DNA of 64,000 nucleotides from assembly GCF_008630495.1 (NCBI RefSeq), contig NZ_VWOJ01000005.1:161962-225961 (forward strand), in the 5' to 3' direction. The notes below the pieces were generated by a model, which saw only the letters and a list, made by a program, of their open reading frames with translations, was not told where the DNA came from and made no database searches. Position numbers and translations under genes: made by a program. Of this stretch, positions 17,599 to 29,487 are shown piece by piece. The first letter of the stretch is position 1, and every line of letters starts with the position of its first letter. This DNA comes from Alkalicaulis satelles (lineage in GTDB: Bacteria > Pseudomonadota > Alphaproteobacteria > Caulobacterales > Maricaulaceae).

Positions 17599-17675
17599 TG
17601 GTAGCGGGGGAGAGACTCGAACTCTCGACCTCAGGATTATGAGTCCTGCGCTCTAACCGGCTGAGCTACCCCGCC
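17599..17675 (-). tRNA. tRNA-Met (CAT anticodon), elongator type
   Basis: The minus strand folds as a 77-nt tRNA starting GGCGGGGTAGCTCAG. It has the anticodon loop CTCATAA (CAT), T-arm GTTCGAGTC and encoded CCA. The acceptor closes with a G-U pair at the first position, seen in elongator Met tRNAs of this group. The 3' end faces the island side, the usual target of tRNA-directed integration. Confidence 0.95.
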
Positions 17676-17714
17676 AGGGGATGGCGGCCCCGTACGGGCC
17701 GGAGGCAGGCGTAT

Positions 17715-17753
17715 ACCCGCGCCGGACCTGGCGTGCAAGCGTCCGGCGCGGGT
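17715..17753. terminator. Perfect 13-bp inverted repeat between tRNA-Met and the chemoreceptor gene
   Basis: ACCCGCGCCGGAC (17715-17727) and GTCCGGCGCGGGT (17741-17753) form a perfect stem with a 13-nt loop. It lies 26 nt after the chemoreceptor stop, so it probably ends that transcript. There is no T-run, so terminator function is inferred. Confidence 0.45.
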
Positions 17754-17779
17754 GTTGTGACGCCTGACGGCCGTACGGC

Positions 17780-19819
17780 TCAGGCCGCGCGCACGCCGGT
17801 GAGGAATTGCGAGACCGCGCCGCGCAGCGTGCCTGATTCCCGGTTCAGGGCCTCGGAGGCTGCACTGACCTGGGCGGCGCACTGGCCGGTCTCGGAGGCG
17901 GCGGCGTCCACCCGCGAGATGGACTGGGACACGTCGCGCGTGCCGCTGGCGGCGTCCTGGGCGGCGCGGGTGATCTCGCTGGCCGCAGCGCGCTGCTCTT
18001 CCATGGCCGCGGCGATGGCCGCGGAGATGGCGTTCATTTCGCTAATCACCTCGCCGATATTGCCGATGGCGGTGACCGCCTTGCCGGTGGCCGACTGAAT
18101 GCCGCCGACCTGGTCGGAAATGGAGGATGTGGCTTTGCTGGTCTGTTCGGCCAGGGATTTGACCTCGCTGGCCACCACCGCAAAGCCCTTGCCGGCCTCG
18201 CCGGCCCGCGCCGCCTCAATGGTGGCGTTCAGGGCCAGAAGATTGGTCTGCTCGGCGATGTCATTGATCAGGCGCACGATATCACCAATGCGCGAGGCGG
18301 CCTCGTTGAGGGCGGCCACGTCGGTATTGGTCTCCGTCACCCGCTCGGCGGCGGTCTGGGCGATCTCGGTGGAACGTGCGATCTGCTGGGCGATCTCGGA
18401 GATGGAGCCGGTCATTTCCTCGGCGGCCGCGGCCACGGTGTCCACATTTTCCGCCGCGCGCGCGCCGGACTGGTTGACCTGGGCGGTGGTCTCGCCTGCG
18501 CTGCGCGATGATTCGGTGAGGGCGAGGGCGGCGGAGTCCATTTCCTGGGCCGCCTCGCTCACCGCCGTCAGGGCGCGCTGGGACACGGTCTCGAACTCGG
18601 CGATCAGCGTTTCGATGGCCTCGGCGCGGGCCTTGCGCGCGGCCTCGTCGCTCTCGCGCTCCGACGCCAGGCGCTGGCGCTCGATGGCGTTCTGGCGGAA
18701 GACGGCGACGGCGCGGGCCATGCCCGCGATCTCGTCACGCCCGTCATCGGTGAGCTCCTCGCCAATCTCACCGCCGGCCAGGCCGGTCATGGTCTGGCTG
18801 ATGCGCTTCAGGCGGCGCAGGAGATTGCGTGAAATATAGAACCAGATCACGCCCGCGCCGAACGCCAGGCCGGCCAGGGCGAAAACGATCATGATCGCCG
18901 CGCCCGCCGTGATGGCGGCCCGGCCGGCCTCGCTGGCCGCGCCTTGCTGGGCCAGCGCATCCTCGCGCGTGGCGCGCACCAGTTCGGCCAGTTCTGCATC
19001 GGCGATGCGCGCCTCCTCGACCAGATCCTCGGCCGTGGCCGCCGCCTCAAGCTCGGACCGGCGCAAGGTGAACAGGCTGGACGCGCCCTCGCCAAAGCCC
19101 AGCAACGCATCGACCGGCGCGGTCACCTGCGCGCCTGCCGCCTCACCCAGAATGGCCAGATTGATGCGCACCTCGTCGGCAGCGATTTCGAAGGCGTCTT
19201 CCACAGCCGCTATATCGGAGGCAGACGCGGCTGCGCCCAGCTCGGCATAGCGCGTGGCGGCCAGATTGACCGCCATGGACGCGCGCAACAGGGTTTCGAT
19301 CACCCCTTCATCATTACTGGTGTCCAGCGCCGCTTCCAGCGCTTCCGCCGCGCGCGCGCGCTCGCGCAGCGCTTCGTTCAGGGCGGTTTCGCGCGCGTTC
19401 TGGGCGTCCAGGCGCTGACCCACAGGGCCGGCGGCGGCGTCGACCGCCTCGCGTACATCATTGAGGGCCTGATAAAGGGCGTCGACAGCGCTTGCGTCCA
19501 GGCCAGCGGTGCGCAGATCGGCCACAGCGCCCGAAGCTTCCTCCATCAGCGCGTCCAGGCGCGAGGCCGAAACCGTGCGGTCGACCGCATCGCGTGCGCG
19601 CGAGAAGGCCGCGAATTCACCGGTCAGAGCAGCTGAGGCCGCCTGAAGGCTCTGGGCCGCAGCGGCACGGGGCGCGGTGCGCTCCACGACATCGTCCAGT
19701 GCGCCGCCCGCCTGTGTAAAGGCGATCAGCCCGGCTGCGATCACGGCCAGCATGATGGCGATGGTGGCGCCAAAGGCTGCAATCAGGCGCGTCTGAACCG
19801 AGTGGAGTGCGATTTTCAT
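17780..19819 (-). CDS. Methyl-accepting chemotaxis protein
   Basis: The 679-residue receptor has a membrane segment near residues 12-34 ([19 protein letters not shown]) and a long helical, alanine-rich sensor region. A second membrane segment lies near 300-325 ([20 protein letters not shown]), followed by a HAMP linker ([20 protein letters not shown]) and a cytoplasmic signalling domain. The conserved hairpin tip is [20 protein letters not shown]. It would pass periplasmic or membrane signals to CheA/CheW. The C-terminus (FLTGVRAA) lacks a CheR-binding pentapeptide. No che genes are linked, so this is a lone receptor. The ligand cannot be predicted. Confidence 0.93.
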   Translation of the reverse strand: MKIALHSVQTRLIAAFGATIAIMLAVIAAGLIAFTQAGGALDDVVERTAPRAAAAQSLQAASAALTGEFAAFSRARDAVDRTVSASRLDALMEEASGAVADLRTAGLDASAVDALYQALNDVREAVDAAAGPVGQRLDAQNARETALNEALRERARAAEALEAALDTSNDEGVIETLLRASMAVNLAATRYAELGAAASASDIAAVEDAFEIAADEVRINLAILGEAAGAQVTAPVDALLGFGEGASSLFTLRRSELEAAATAEDLVEEARIADAELAELVRATREDALAQQGAASEAGRAAITAGAAIMIVFALAGLAFGAGVIWFYISRNLLRRLKRISQTMTGLAGGEIGEELTDDGRDEIAGMARAVAVFRQNAIERQRLASERESDEAARKARAEAIETLIAEFETVSQRALTAVSEAAQEMDSAALALTESSRSAGETTAQVNQSGARAAENVDTVAAAAEEMTGSISEIAQQIARSTEIAQTAAERVTETNTDVAALNEAASRIGDIVRLINDIAEQTNLLALNATIEAARAGEAGKGFAVVASEVKSLAEQTSKATSSISDQVGGIQSATGKAVTAIGNIGEVISEMNAISAAIAAAMEEQRAAASEITRAAQDAASGTRDVSQSISRVDAAASETGQCAAQVSAASEALNRESGTLRGAVSQFLTGVRAA

Positions 19820-19851
19820 GGCAAGGCCCCGTTAAGGTTAACTCGTCCGGT

Positions 19852-19887
19852 CAAAGAAAAGGCGGCGCAGCCATCGCTGCGCCGCCT
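19852..19887 (-). terminator. Intrinsic terminator of the TonB-like gene
   Basis: On the minus strand AGGCGGCGCAG and CTGCGCCGCCT (19860-19870 and 19877-19887) form an 11-bp stem with a 6-nt loop, followed by TTTTCTTT. It lies 12 nt after the stop of the gene at 19900. Confidence 0.85.
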
Positions 19888-19899
19888 GATCAGGAAAGT

Positions 19900-20232
19900 T
19901 TAGTCGGAGAAGGCGAAATCGAAACGCCGCTCCATGTTTTCATTGCGATCGCCCGCCGCATAGCGCCAGGCTTCCAGAGCGCGCATCACAGCGCGTTCGA
20001 ACACGCCGGCGGGGGTGGCTTCCACCACTTCCACGTCGGATACTTCACCGTCCTCGTTCACGGTGTAGCGCACCGTGACATGGCCCTCGAGATTGCGGCG
20101 CTGAGCCGCGCGCGGATATTCCGGGGCCTCGAAGGAGACCAGCTCACGCTCGGCCGAAACCGCCATCGCCGGCGCCGTGCCCAGGCCAGCGGTCAGAGCC
20201 AGCGCAGCCGCCATTGCATAGAATTTTTTCAT
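19900..20232 (-). CDS. TonB C-terminal domain family periplasmic protein
   Basis: The 110-residue product starts at ATG 20232 (MKKFYAMAAALALTAGLGTA) with a cleavable signal ending AMA. A TTG four codons upstream is a weaker alternative. The mature part is almost entirely one TonB_C fold: EAPEYPRAAQRRNLEGHVTV, then VNEDGEVSDVEVVEATP and AVMRALEAWRY. There is no membrane anchor or proline-rich linker, so it is not a classic TonB. Small secreted TonB_C proteins like this are common in alphaproteobacteria and their role is unclear. It has its own terminator. Confidence 0.85.
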   Translation of the reverse strand: MKKFYAMAAALALTAGLGTAPAMAVSAERELVSFEAPEYPRAAQRRNLEGHVTVRYTVNEDGEVSDVEVVEATPAGVFERAVMRALEAWRYAAGDRNENMERRFDFAFSD

Positions 20233-20477
20233 CGTCACACCCAACCCATTGCTGAAAGACCGCGCCGCAGCGCCGGTCCGGATCTACCCAATTCCCAAGC
20301 GTCCGGGCGCGTTGATCCGCCCTTGGCCACTTCGGACAGGCATGTTTATGGGGCAAAGCCGTTGCCGTTCACTTAACGCAGCGCTTGATTGCAGCATTTC
20401 ACTGAACCTGCCTCATTGAACGAGGTCAGCATAAGCTTTTACGGCCTTGAAAAGGCTGGGGTTTTCTTCGGCGCAGA

Positions 20478-21905
20478 TCAGGCGGAAATATGGATCGGAT
20501 GGCCCAGCGCGGCCATGGCGCTTTCGGCGAACGCTTCCGAAAGGGTCGGGTGGACGTGAATCGTGCCCGCCACATCCTCCAGCCGCGCCCCCATTTCCAG
20601 CGCCAGGGCGAACTCGCCCGATAGCTCGGACACGTGCTGGCCGGCTGCGTGAATGCCCAGGATCACATGATCGCTCTCGCGCGCGGTGATGCGCACGAAA
20701 CCGCCATCGCCGCCCGCCTCCATGGTCAGCGCCCGGCCCGAAGCCGCCAGCGGGAATTTGCCGGTGATCACGCGCTCGCCTTTGGCCCTGGCCTCATCCG
20801 GCGTCAGGCCCGCGCCCACCAGTTCAGGCTCGGTGAAACACACCGCCGCGATGGCGGCGGGGTCGAAGCGGCGCGTCTTGCCGGCGATGATCTCGGCTAC
20901 GGCTTCACCTTGCGCCGTGGCGCGGTGGGCCAAGAGCGGCTCGCCGGTCAGATCGCCGATGGCGTAGACCCCGCGCATGGCGGTGCGGCACTGTTCGTCG
21001 ATTTTCACGAACGGACCATCCATGTCCACGCCCATGGCCTCCAGCCCCCAGCCATCGGTCAGGGGTTTGCGCCCGACAGCCACCAGGATCCGGTCCGCCT
21101 CCAGCCGCTTGCTGTCGCCGTCCTTGGTCTCGACCTCCAGGAAGGTCTTGTCCCCCTCCTCAACCACGCCCTTGGCGCGGGTGTTGAGGTGAAGGCCGAC
21201 CTTGTTCTTTTTCAGCCACTGGACGACGGGGCGGGTCATTTCCGCGTCATAGAGCGGCACGATGCGATCGAGCGCCTCCACGATGGTAACCGCGCTGCCC
21301 AGCTTGGCGAACGCAATGCCCAGCTCCAGCCCGATATAGCCCGCGCCCACCACCACCAGTTTTTCCGGCAGTTCGGCCAGCTCCAGCGCCTGCGTCGAGC
21401 CGATCACCTTGCCGCCGAAGGGCATGAAGGGCAGCTCGGTTTCTTTTGACCCGGTCGCCAGGATCACATGCTCGGCGGTGATCTCCAGCTCGCCGCCTTC
21501 GGCAAGTTCAACGACGCAGGTCTTGGCGTTCTTGAACACCGCCCAGCCATTGACCGCCTCGACCTTGGCGGCCTTGAGCAGCTGGCCCACGCCTTTGGTC
21601 AGTTTGGACACGATGGTGTCTTTCCAGGCCGTGAGTCCGGCCATGTCCAGCTGCGGCGGGGCGCTCAGCGATAATCCCATGTGCGATTTGTCCGCCAGAT
21701 GGCGCATGGCCTCGTATTGGGTGGCGGCGTGGATGAAAGCTTTGGACGGGATGCAGCCGCGATTGAGGCAGGTTCCGCCCAGGCCGTGCTTGTCCACGAT
21801 CACGGTATCGAGGCCCAGCTGCCCGGCCCGGATCGCGGCCGGGTAGCCCCCCGGTCCGCCGCCCACGACCAGAACCTGACAATGACGGGTCTTGCGATCA
21901 GCCAT
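20478..21905 (-). CDS. lpdA: Dihydrolipoyl dehydrogenase (E3)
   Basis: This flavoenzyme reoxidises dihydrolipoamide with NAD+ for 2-oxoacid dehydrogenase or glycine cleavage complexes. The 475 residues show the FAD motif [18 protein letters not shown], the redox pair C46/C51 in [14 protein letters not shown], the NAD motif [13 protein letters not shown], the second FAD motif [10 protein letters not shown] and the catalytic His-Glu in [10 protein letters not shown]. No E1 or E2 gene is nearby, so it is an orphan that must serve a distant complex. The sequence type resembles the E3 used with branched-chain 2-oxoacid dehydrogenases (LpdV), but this is only an impression. Confidence 0.93.
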   Translation of the reverse strand: MADRKTRHCQVLVVGGGPGGYPAAIRAGQLGLDTVIVDKHGLGGTCLNRGCIPSKAFIHAATQYEAMRHLADKSHMGLSLSAPPQLDMAGLTAWKDTIVSKLTKGVGQLLKAAKVEAVNGWAVFKNAKTCVVELAEGGELEITAEHVILATGSKETELPFMPFGGKVIGSTQALELAELPEKLVVVGAGYIGLELGIAFAKLGSAVTIVEALDRIVPLYDAEMTRPVVQWLKKNKVGLHLNTRAKGVVEEGDKTFLEVETKDGDSKRLEADRILVAVGRKPLTDGWGLEAMGVDMDGPFVKIDEQCRTAMRGVYAIGDLTGEPLLAHRATAQGEAVAEIIAGKTRRFDPAAIAAVCFTEPELVGAGLTPDEARAKGERVITGKFPLAASGRALTMEAGGDGGFVRITARESDHVILGIHAAGQHVSELSGEFALALEMGARLEDVAGTIHVHPTLSEAFAESAMAALGHPIHISA

Positions 21906-22087
21906 GGGCTTTCCTCCGGATATGTTTTCTTGCGCCCGATCTAGACGCTCCGCGCGCCAAGGGGAACCCGGCAGGTGCGGGGGCGCGCTGCGTCGCCTGT
22001 CATGGCCTGGCGCCGCAGCGCCCTTGCCGGGCAGGGCGCATGCGCCTAACTGTGCGCTGGCGCGGACGCGGCCTGGAGGCGCTAAAC

Positions 22088-23461
22088 ATGAGCGGAACCT
22101 ATAATCCCGGCGGCGAGGGCGATCCCATTGAGAGCAAGGCCCAGCTGATCGCCCATTCTGCCTCGGGCGAGAAGCCGCGCGAGCGCTGGCGCATCGGCAC
22201 CGAGCACGAGAAATTCGGCTTTGACCGCGCTGCCCGCCAGCCTCTGCCCTATGAGGGCGAAGGGCCGGGCGTGCGCAAAATGCTCGAAGGCCTCACCCGC
22301 TTTGGCTGGGAACCCATCGAGGAAGAGGGCAAGCCGGTGGCGCTCAAGCGCCAGGGCGGGTCGATCACGCTGGAGCCGGGCGGCCAGTTCGAGCTGTCCG
22401 GCGCGCCGCTCGAAACCCTGCACGAGACCTGCCGGGAGGTGAACGGGCATCTGCGCGAGGTGCGCGAGGTCGCTGACGAGATCGGGGCGGGGTTTCTGGG
22501 TCTGGGCTTCTCGCCAAAATGGGCGCTGGCCGACACCCCCATGATGCCCAAGGCGCGCTATCAGATCATGCGCGACTACATGCCGAAAGTGGGCGGGCTC
22601 GGCCATCAGATGATGTTCCGCTCGTGCACCGTGCAGACCAATCTCGATTTCAGCTGCGAAGCCGACATGGTCAAAAAGATGCGCGTCTCGCTGGCGCTGC
22701 AGCCGGTGGCCACGGCCCTGTTCGCCAACTCGCCCTTCGCCGACGGGCGGCCCAACGGCTATCTGTCCTACCGCGCCCATGTGTGGACCGATGTGGACCC
22801 CAACCGCACCGGCATGCTGCCCTTCGCCTTCGAGGAGGGCTTCGGCTACGAGCAATACGTGGACTGGGCCCTCGACGCGCCGATGTATTTCGTCAAGCGG
22901 CAGGGGCGGTATCTGGACGCCTCGGGCCAGTCCTTCCGCGACTTCCTCAAAGGCAAGCTGCCCGCCCTGCCCGGCGCCGTCCCGGTGATGAGCGACTGGG
23001 AGGATCACCTCTCCACCCTGTTCCCCGAAGTGCGCCTGAAAACCTTCCTGGAGCAGCGCGGCGCCGATGGCGGCCCATGGAGCCGGCTGTGCGCCCTGCC
23101 GGCCTTCTGGGTGGGCCTGCTCTATGATGACGCGGCGCTGGACGCGGCCTGGGACTATGTGAAGGACTGGACGCGCGAGGAGCGCGCCTGCCTGCGCATC
23201 GGCGCGGCGCGCTTTGCGCTGAAGACCCCGTTCCGCACCCGCACCCTGCAGGATGTGGCCAAAGACATCCTCGCCATCTCGCGCTCAGGCCTGAAGGCGC
23301 GCGCCCGCCTCAACGCCCATGGCGAGAACGAGGCGCTGTTCCTCGACGATCTCGACGAGATCGCCCGCACAGGGATCAGCCCCGCCGAACGCCTGCTGGA
23401 GCGCTATCACACCGCCTGGAATGAAAGCGTGGAGCCGGCGTTTGAAGAGGCGGCGTATTAG
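22088..23461 (+). CDS. gshA: Glutamate-cysteine ligase, class II (plant/alphaproteobacterial type)
   Basis: This enzyme joins glutamate and cysteine with ATP, the first step of glutathione synthesis. The 457-residue product starts at ATG 22088 ([20 protein letters not shown]). It contains [34 protein letters not shown] and [16 protein letters not shown], all characteristic of the plant-like family rather than the E. coli GshA fold. An in-frame upstream ATG at 22040 would add an arginine-rich extension and is unlikely. gshB is not in the window. It converges on ycgN, and the two stops are 6 nt apart. Confidence 0.93.
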   Translation: MSGTYNPGGEGDPIESKAQLIAHSASGEKPRERWRIGTEHEKFGFDRAARQPLPYEGEGPGVRKMLEGLTRFGWEPIEEEGKPVALKRQGGSITLEPGGQFELSGAPLETLHETCREVNGHLREVREVADEIGAGFLGLGFSPKWALADTPMMPKARYQIMRDYMPKVGGLGHQMMFRSCTVQTNLDFSCEADMVKKMRVSLALQPVATALFANSPFADGRPNGYLSYRAHVWTDVDPNRTGMLPFAFEEGFGYEQYVDWALDAPMYFVKRQGRYLDASGQSFRDFLKGKLPALPGAVPVMSDWEDHLSTLFPEVRLKTFLEQRGADGGPWSRLCALPAFWVGLLYDDAALDAAWDYVKDWTREERACLRIGAARFALKTPFRTRTLQDVAKDILAISRSGLKARARLNAHGENEALFLDDLDEIARTGISPAERLLERYHTAWNESVEPAFEEAAY

Positions 23462-23467
23462 CTCCCC

Positions 23468-23911
23468 TCACACCACCCGCCCGGTGATGTGATCTTCCTG
23501 ATCCTCTTCGGCGACCAGGGATTCGCTGATCAGCTTGCCCTTGACGCTGATCCCGGCGGTGATGACGCTGTGCGGGTCGCCGGTGCGCAAGGGGTGCCAG
23601 CCGGGCAGGGGCCGGCCTTCGGACAGGAGGCGGTAGGCGCAGGTGTCCGGCATCCAGGTGAGCGAGGCGATTGTATCGGGCGTCAGCTTCACGCACCCCG
23701 GCACGCGCGCATGGCGGTTGGCGTAATCGCGGCAGCGCACGGTTTTCAGGTTCAGCAGCTTGCAGGCCAGGCGCGTGCGCCACACCGCCCCGTCCTCATC
23801 CTCCAAGAGAAGCATGCAGCACTTGCCGCAGCCATCGCACAGGGATTCCCACTCCGCGCGCGTCATTTGCGCCAGCGTCTTCGTCTCGTAAAAGGGAGGT
23901 TCAGCGGCCAT
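23468..23911 (-). CDS. ycgN: YcgN family cysteine-cluster protein (UPF0260)
   Basis: The 147-residue protein has the family's cysteine arrangement: CDGCGKCCMLLLEDEDG near residues 25-41, then TRLACKLL, VRCRDY, PGCVKLTP and DTCAYRLL. The spacing suggests metal binding. The family is conserved in many proteobacteria and its function is not established. The gene stands alone between gshA (convergent) and a penicillin-binding protein gene (divergent). Confidence 0.9.
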   Translation of the reverse strand: MAAEPPFYETKTLAQMTRAEWESLCDGCGKCCMLLLEDEDGAVWRTRLACKLLNLKTVRCRDYANRHARVPGCVKLTPDTIASLTWMPDTCAYRLLSEGRPLPGWHPLRTGDPHSVITAGISVKGKLISESLVAEEDQEDHITGRVV

Positions 23912-24062
23912 CGCCCGAATTTAGCCGCGATGGGGCGCTGAAAACAGCGCGCATCTGCGCACAGGCGCAAACACAGGGGAGCGGGCTATCACCTTCCGGG
24001 CGGACGAGAGCGAACCGATAGCTGCGCGCCTGCGCCGGCGCTGGCCCCTGATCGCAGGCGGC

Positions 24063-25949
<1,887 letters not shown>

Positions 25950-26836
25950 TCTTTCAGCTCGGCGCGCAGTTCGGCGACTTCCGAACGCAGGGCGCGCAGC
26001 TCGATGAGCAGCTGGGCGCGCTCGTCATGGGCGACCTGCTGGCGCTCGTCCTCGGCGGCGAAATGCTTGGACTGCATGGAGTCCACGATCACCGCGATGA
26101 ACAGATTGAGCACCGCAAAACTGGTCAGCACGATAAAGCCCACAAAGAACACCCAGGCGTAAGGGTGCTCGGCGATGACGGGGCGGGCCACGCCCATGGA
26201 CCAGCTCTCCAGCGTCATCACCTGGAACAGGGTGAAGGCCGAGGCGCCCAGATTTTCGAAGAACTGGGGATGGGTGCCGGAGAACAGCTTGGCGCCCATC
26301 ACCGCGCCCACATAGAAGATTACGCTCAGCACCAGCAGGATGGCGCCCATGCCGGGTATGGCCTTGCCCAGGGCCTCCACCACCCGGCGCATTTCCGGCA
26401 CCACCGAGAACAGGCGGAACAGGCGCAGCACGCGCAGTGCGCGCAGCACAGTGAAGGCGCCCGCATCCGGGATCAGCGACAGGGCGACCACGGTGAAGTC
26501 AAACCAGTTCCAGCCCGATCTGAAAAACCGCCAGCGCTGCACGATGAGCTTGAGCGCGATCTCCACCACGAACACCGCAATGATCGCCCGGTCCGCCCAG
26601 TCCAGCGCCACAATCGCGGCTTCAGGCAGGTCATAGGTCAACAGGCCCAGGATCGCGGCGTTGATCAGGATCAGCGTGGTGATGGTGTGGCGAAAGGCGC
26701 CGGACTCGATCAGCCGGGCGATGGGTCCGCGCGGTTCAGGGGCAGGCTCGAGGGCGAGGGTCATGGCGCGGACCTTGGGCGGAAGCGGGATCACATCTGG
26801 CCTAGCGTGCAGCGCGCGCGGCTGCAATCGCGCTCT

Positions 26837-27895
26837 TTAGCCCGCTTCGGCGGGAATCACATGGGTATTGTCCGGGTCGAGCGCCAGGCGCACGGCGTCG
26901 CCGGGCCGGTGGGGCGCGGTCAGGGCGGTGCGCGCGCTGATCTCTCGTCCGTCTTCCAGCTGGCAGATCAGGCGCTGCTGGCCCGCGCCGGGCCGGCGTC
27001 CGGTGATGACCGCCGGCGCGCCCTGGGCGTCGGCGCGGCGCACTTCGATGGTTTCGGGCCGGGCCAGCACGCACACCCGCGCCCCGTCCTCAAAGCCTGA
27101 TGCGGGCGCCTCGCCCAGCACGGTCAGGGCGCGGCCGCTTTCGGCCACCGCCTCGAACGCCTCCACCTCGCCCAGAAGCCGGGCTGCGGTGAGGCTCGCC
27201 GGGCGCAGATAGACTGCGTCGGGCGCGCCGGTCTGGATGATCCGGCCCTGGCTCATCAGGGCGATGGTGTCGGCCAGCGCCAGCGCCTCCTCGGCGTCGT
27301 GAGTGACCAGCAGCGTCGCCGCATCGCTGTCGCGCAAGGCCCGCGCCGTGGTCTCGCGCAGCTCGCCGCGGAGGCGCCGGTCCAGGCCGGAGAACGGCTC
27401 GTCCATGAGCACCACATCGGGGTCCGGCGCCAGGGCGCGCGCCAGCGCCACGCGCTGCTGCTCGCCGCCGGAGAGCTGGTGGGGGAAGGCGTGGGCGCGC
27501 GGCTCCAGTTCGACCGATTTCAGGCGTTCGAGCGCTTTGGCGCGGCGCGTGCCGCGATCGCCGCCGCGCAGGCCGAAGGCGGTGTTGTTCAGCGCCGAGA
27601 GGTGAGGAAACAGGGCGTAATCCTGAAACACCACGCCGCAGCGGCGCTGTTCGGGCGCCAGATGGATTCCCGGCCCGCTCCAGACCCGGTTCTCAAAGCG
27701 GATCTCCCCGCCATCAAGCTTTTCGAGGCCCGCGATGGCGCGCAGGAGCGAGGACTTGCCCGAGCCCGACGGCCCCAGCAGCGCTGTCACCCGCCCGCAG
27801 GTCAGGCGCAGATCAGCCCCGTCCACGGCTGGCCGGCCCGGCGCGTAGCGCACGGTGGCCGCGCGTACATCGAGAACCCGGTCATCGAGGATCAC
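26837..27895 (-). CDS. fbpC: Iron(III) ABC transporter, ATP-binding subunit
   Basis: The 352-residue ATPase has Walker A GPSGSGKSSLLRAIAG, Q-loop VFQDYALFPH, signature LSGGEQQRVALARAL, Walker B VVLMDEPFSG and switch histidine LLVTHDAEEAL. A C-terminal TOBE-like regulatory domain follows from about residue 240, as in FbpC/PotA-type proteins. It overlaps fbpB by 4 nt, completing an fbpA-fbpB-fbpC operon for ferric iron uptake. Confidence 0.93.
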   Translation of the reverse strand: MILDDRVLDVRAATVRYAPGRPAVDGADLRLTCGRVTALLGPSGSGKSSLLRAIAGLEKLDGGEIRFENRVWSGPGIHLAPEQRRCGVVFQDYALFPHLSALNNTAFGLRGGDRGTRRAKALERLKSVELEPRAHAFPHQLSGGEQQRVALARALAPDPDVVLMDEPFSGLDRRLRGELRETTARALRDSDAATLLVTHDAEEALALADTIALMSQGRIIQTGAPDAVYLRPASLTAARLLGEVEAFEAVAESGRALTVLGEAPASGFEDGARVCVLARPETIEVRRADAQGAPAVITGRRPGAGQQRLICQLEDGREISARTALTAPHRPGDAVRLALDPDNTHVIPAEAG

Positions 27896-29487
27896 GGCGC
27901 CGCCTCCGCCCGGATGATGCGCCGTGCGATCCAGACCATGGCGGGCAGTGCAGCCAGTGCGATCAGCAGGGCGGGCAGAGCGGCTTCTCCCAGGCGTTCG
28001 TCGGAGGCGTAATTGTGCGCGATCACGGCCAGAGTGTCGAAATTGAAGGGACGAAGGATCATGGTGGCGGGCAATTCCTTAAGCACTTCGACGAAAACCA
28101 GAAGCGCGGCCAGCAGCGCGCCTCTCGAGATCAGGGGCCGGTGCACGCGCCAGGCGGTCTCTCGCCCGTTAGCCCCAAGCGTGCGCGCCGCCGCGTCCAG
28201 AGTGAGCGTCACGCGCGCCAGGGCGCTTTCGCTGGGACCGATGGCGGCGGCGGCGAAACGCGAGAGATAGGCGAAGATCAGCGCTGCGATCCCGCCCGTG
28301 ACCAATAGCGGAAATTGTGTCCCGAACAGGTTCGTCCACATGGCGTCTAGCCCCCCTTGCAGCGCGCTGAGGATCGCCAGCACGCCCAGCGCCGCCACCG
28401 CGCCGGGTACGGCATAGCCCAGGCCCGCCGTGCGCGCGGCGAAGACGCCGCGCATTTTGCCGGTGCGCAGGGCGTAGGCGGCGGCCAGGCCGATGATGGC
28501 GGCGAGAACGCCTGCGATAACCGCCAGCAGCACCGCGTTTTGCGCCGCGCTCACCAGGTCGCGCGTCACCGGTGCATGCAGGGCGCGATAGCTCAGCCGC
28601 GCCAGCGGGATCACCATGCCCAGAAGCACCGGCGTGAGACACAGCGCGACCGCGCCGAGGCCCGCCGCCCAGCCCAGCTGGACCCGGCGCGCAGGCTTTC
28701 GCCGGCCCGAAGCGTTGGTCTGGCGCGCGCGCGCGCGCTGGGTGCGCTCGAGGGCGAAGATCAGGAACGCGAAGGCCACCAGCATGAGCGCCAGGCGCGC
28801 GGCTTCCGCCGTGGCGCCTTCACCTGCCCAGGCCCGGATGAGGCCAACCGTAAGGGTGGGCGCGCCCAGATGCGCCACGGCGCCGAAATCGGCCAGCGTC
28901 TCCATGATCACCAGCGCCATGCCCGCCGCAATGGCGGGGCGCGCCAGAGGCAGGGCGGCGCGGCGGAAGGCCTCGAACGGCCGTGCGCCGAGCGTGCGCG
29001 CCGCCTCATAGGCGTCCGATGACTGGCCGGAAAAGGCTTCGCGCGCCAGGAGATAGACATAAGGATAAAGCGTCAGGCCCAGGATCAGCCCGGCCCCTGC
29101 AGGCCCGCGCACGGTAGGCAAGAAGCCTAGCGGGCCGGCGCCCTGGGTCAGGTCATACCAGCCATAGGCCGCCGCATAGGCGGGCACGGCCAGCGGCACC
29201 GCCAGCAGCCATTCAAACACGCCGCGCCCGGTGAAGTCATAACGCGCCACCAGCCAGGCCAGCCCCGCCCCCGTTACCGCCGCCACGGCGCCTGACAGGG
29301 CGGTCACCTGCAGGGTGACCCAGAGATAGTCGGGCAGGCGCGTGGCCCATAAATGCGCGAGATACCCCGTCCATTCCCCGGAAACGGCCAGCGCCGCCAC
29401 CGCAACGAGCGGGGCGGCGCAGATCAGGGCGGCGAAGAGGGCGGGCCAGACCGGATAGGCCTGGCGCAAGGCGGGACTTAAGGCCAT
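27892..29487 (-). CDS. fbpB: Iron(III) ABC transporter, permease subunit
   Basis: The 531-residue permease has about twelve membrane segments. It is made of two halves, each with an EAA-type loop contacting the ATPase (EAARTLGARPFEAFRRAALP and LDAAARTLGANGRETAWRVH). This duplicated layout is typical of FbpB/SfuB ferric iron permeases. It overlaps fbpA by 10 nt and fbpC by 4 nt, so the three are co-translated. A thiamine or other ABC-type uptake role is the alternative, but the FbpA partner favours iron. Confidence 0.93.
   Translation of the reverse strand: MALSPALRQAYPVWPALFAALICAAPLVAVAALAVSGEWTGYLAHLWATRLPDYLWVTLQVTALSGAVAAVTGAGLAWLVARYDFTGRGVFEWLLAVPLAVPAYAAAYGWYDLTQGAGPLGFLPTVRGPAGAGLILGLTLYPYVYLLAREAFSGQSSDAYEAARTLGARPFEAFRRAALPLARPAIAAGMALVIMETLADFGAVAHLGAPTLTVGLIRAWAGEGATAEAARLALMLVAFAFLIFALERTQRARARQTNASGRRKPARRVQLGWAAGLGAVALCLTPVLLGMVIPLARLSYRALHAPVTRDLVSAAQNAVLLAVIAGVLAAIIGLAAAYALRTGKMRGVFAARTAGLGYAVPGAVAALGVLAILSALQGGLDAMWTNLFGTQFPLLVTGGIAALIFAYLSRFAAAAIGPSESALARVTLTLDAAARTLGANGRETAWRVHRPLISRGALLAALLVFVEVLKELPATMILRPFNFDTLAVIAHNYASDERLGEAALPALLIALAALPAMVWIARRIIRAEAAP

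Noticed and set aside
17436..17642. A short plus-strand frame ending AGERLELSTSGL
   Set aside because: This ending is simply tRNA-Met sequence read as protein.
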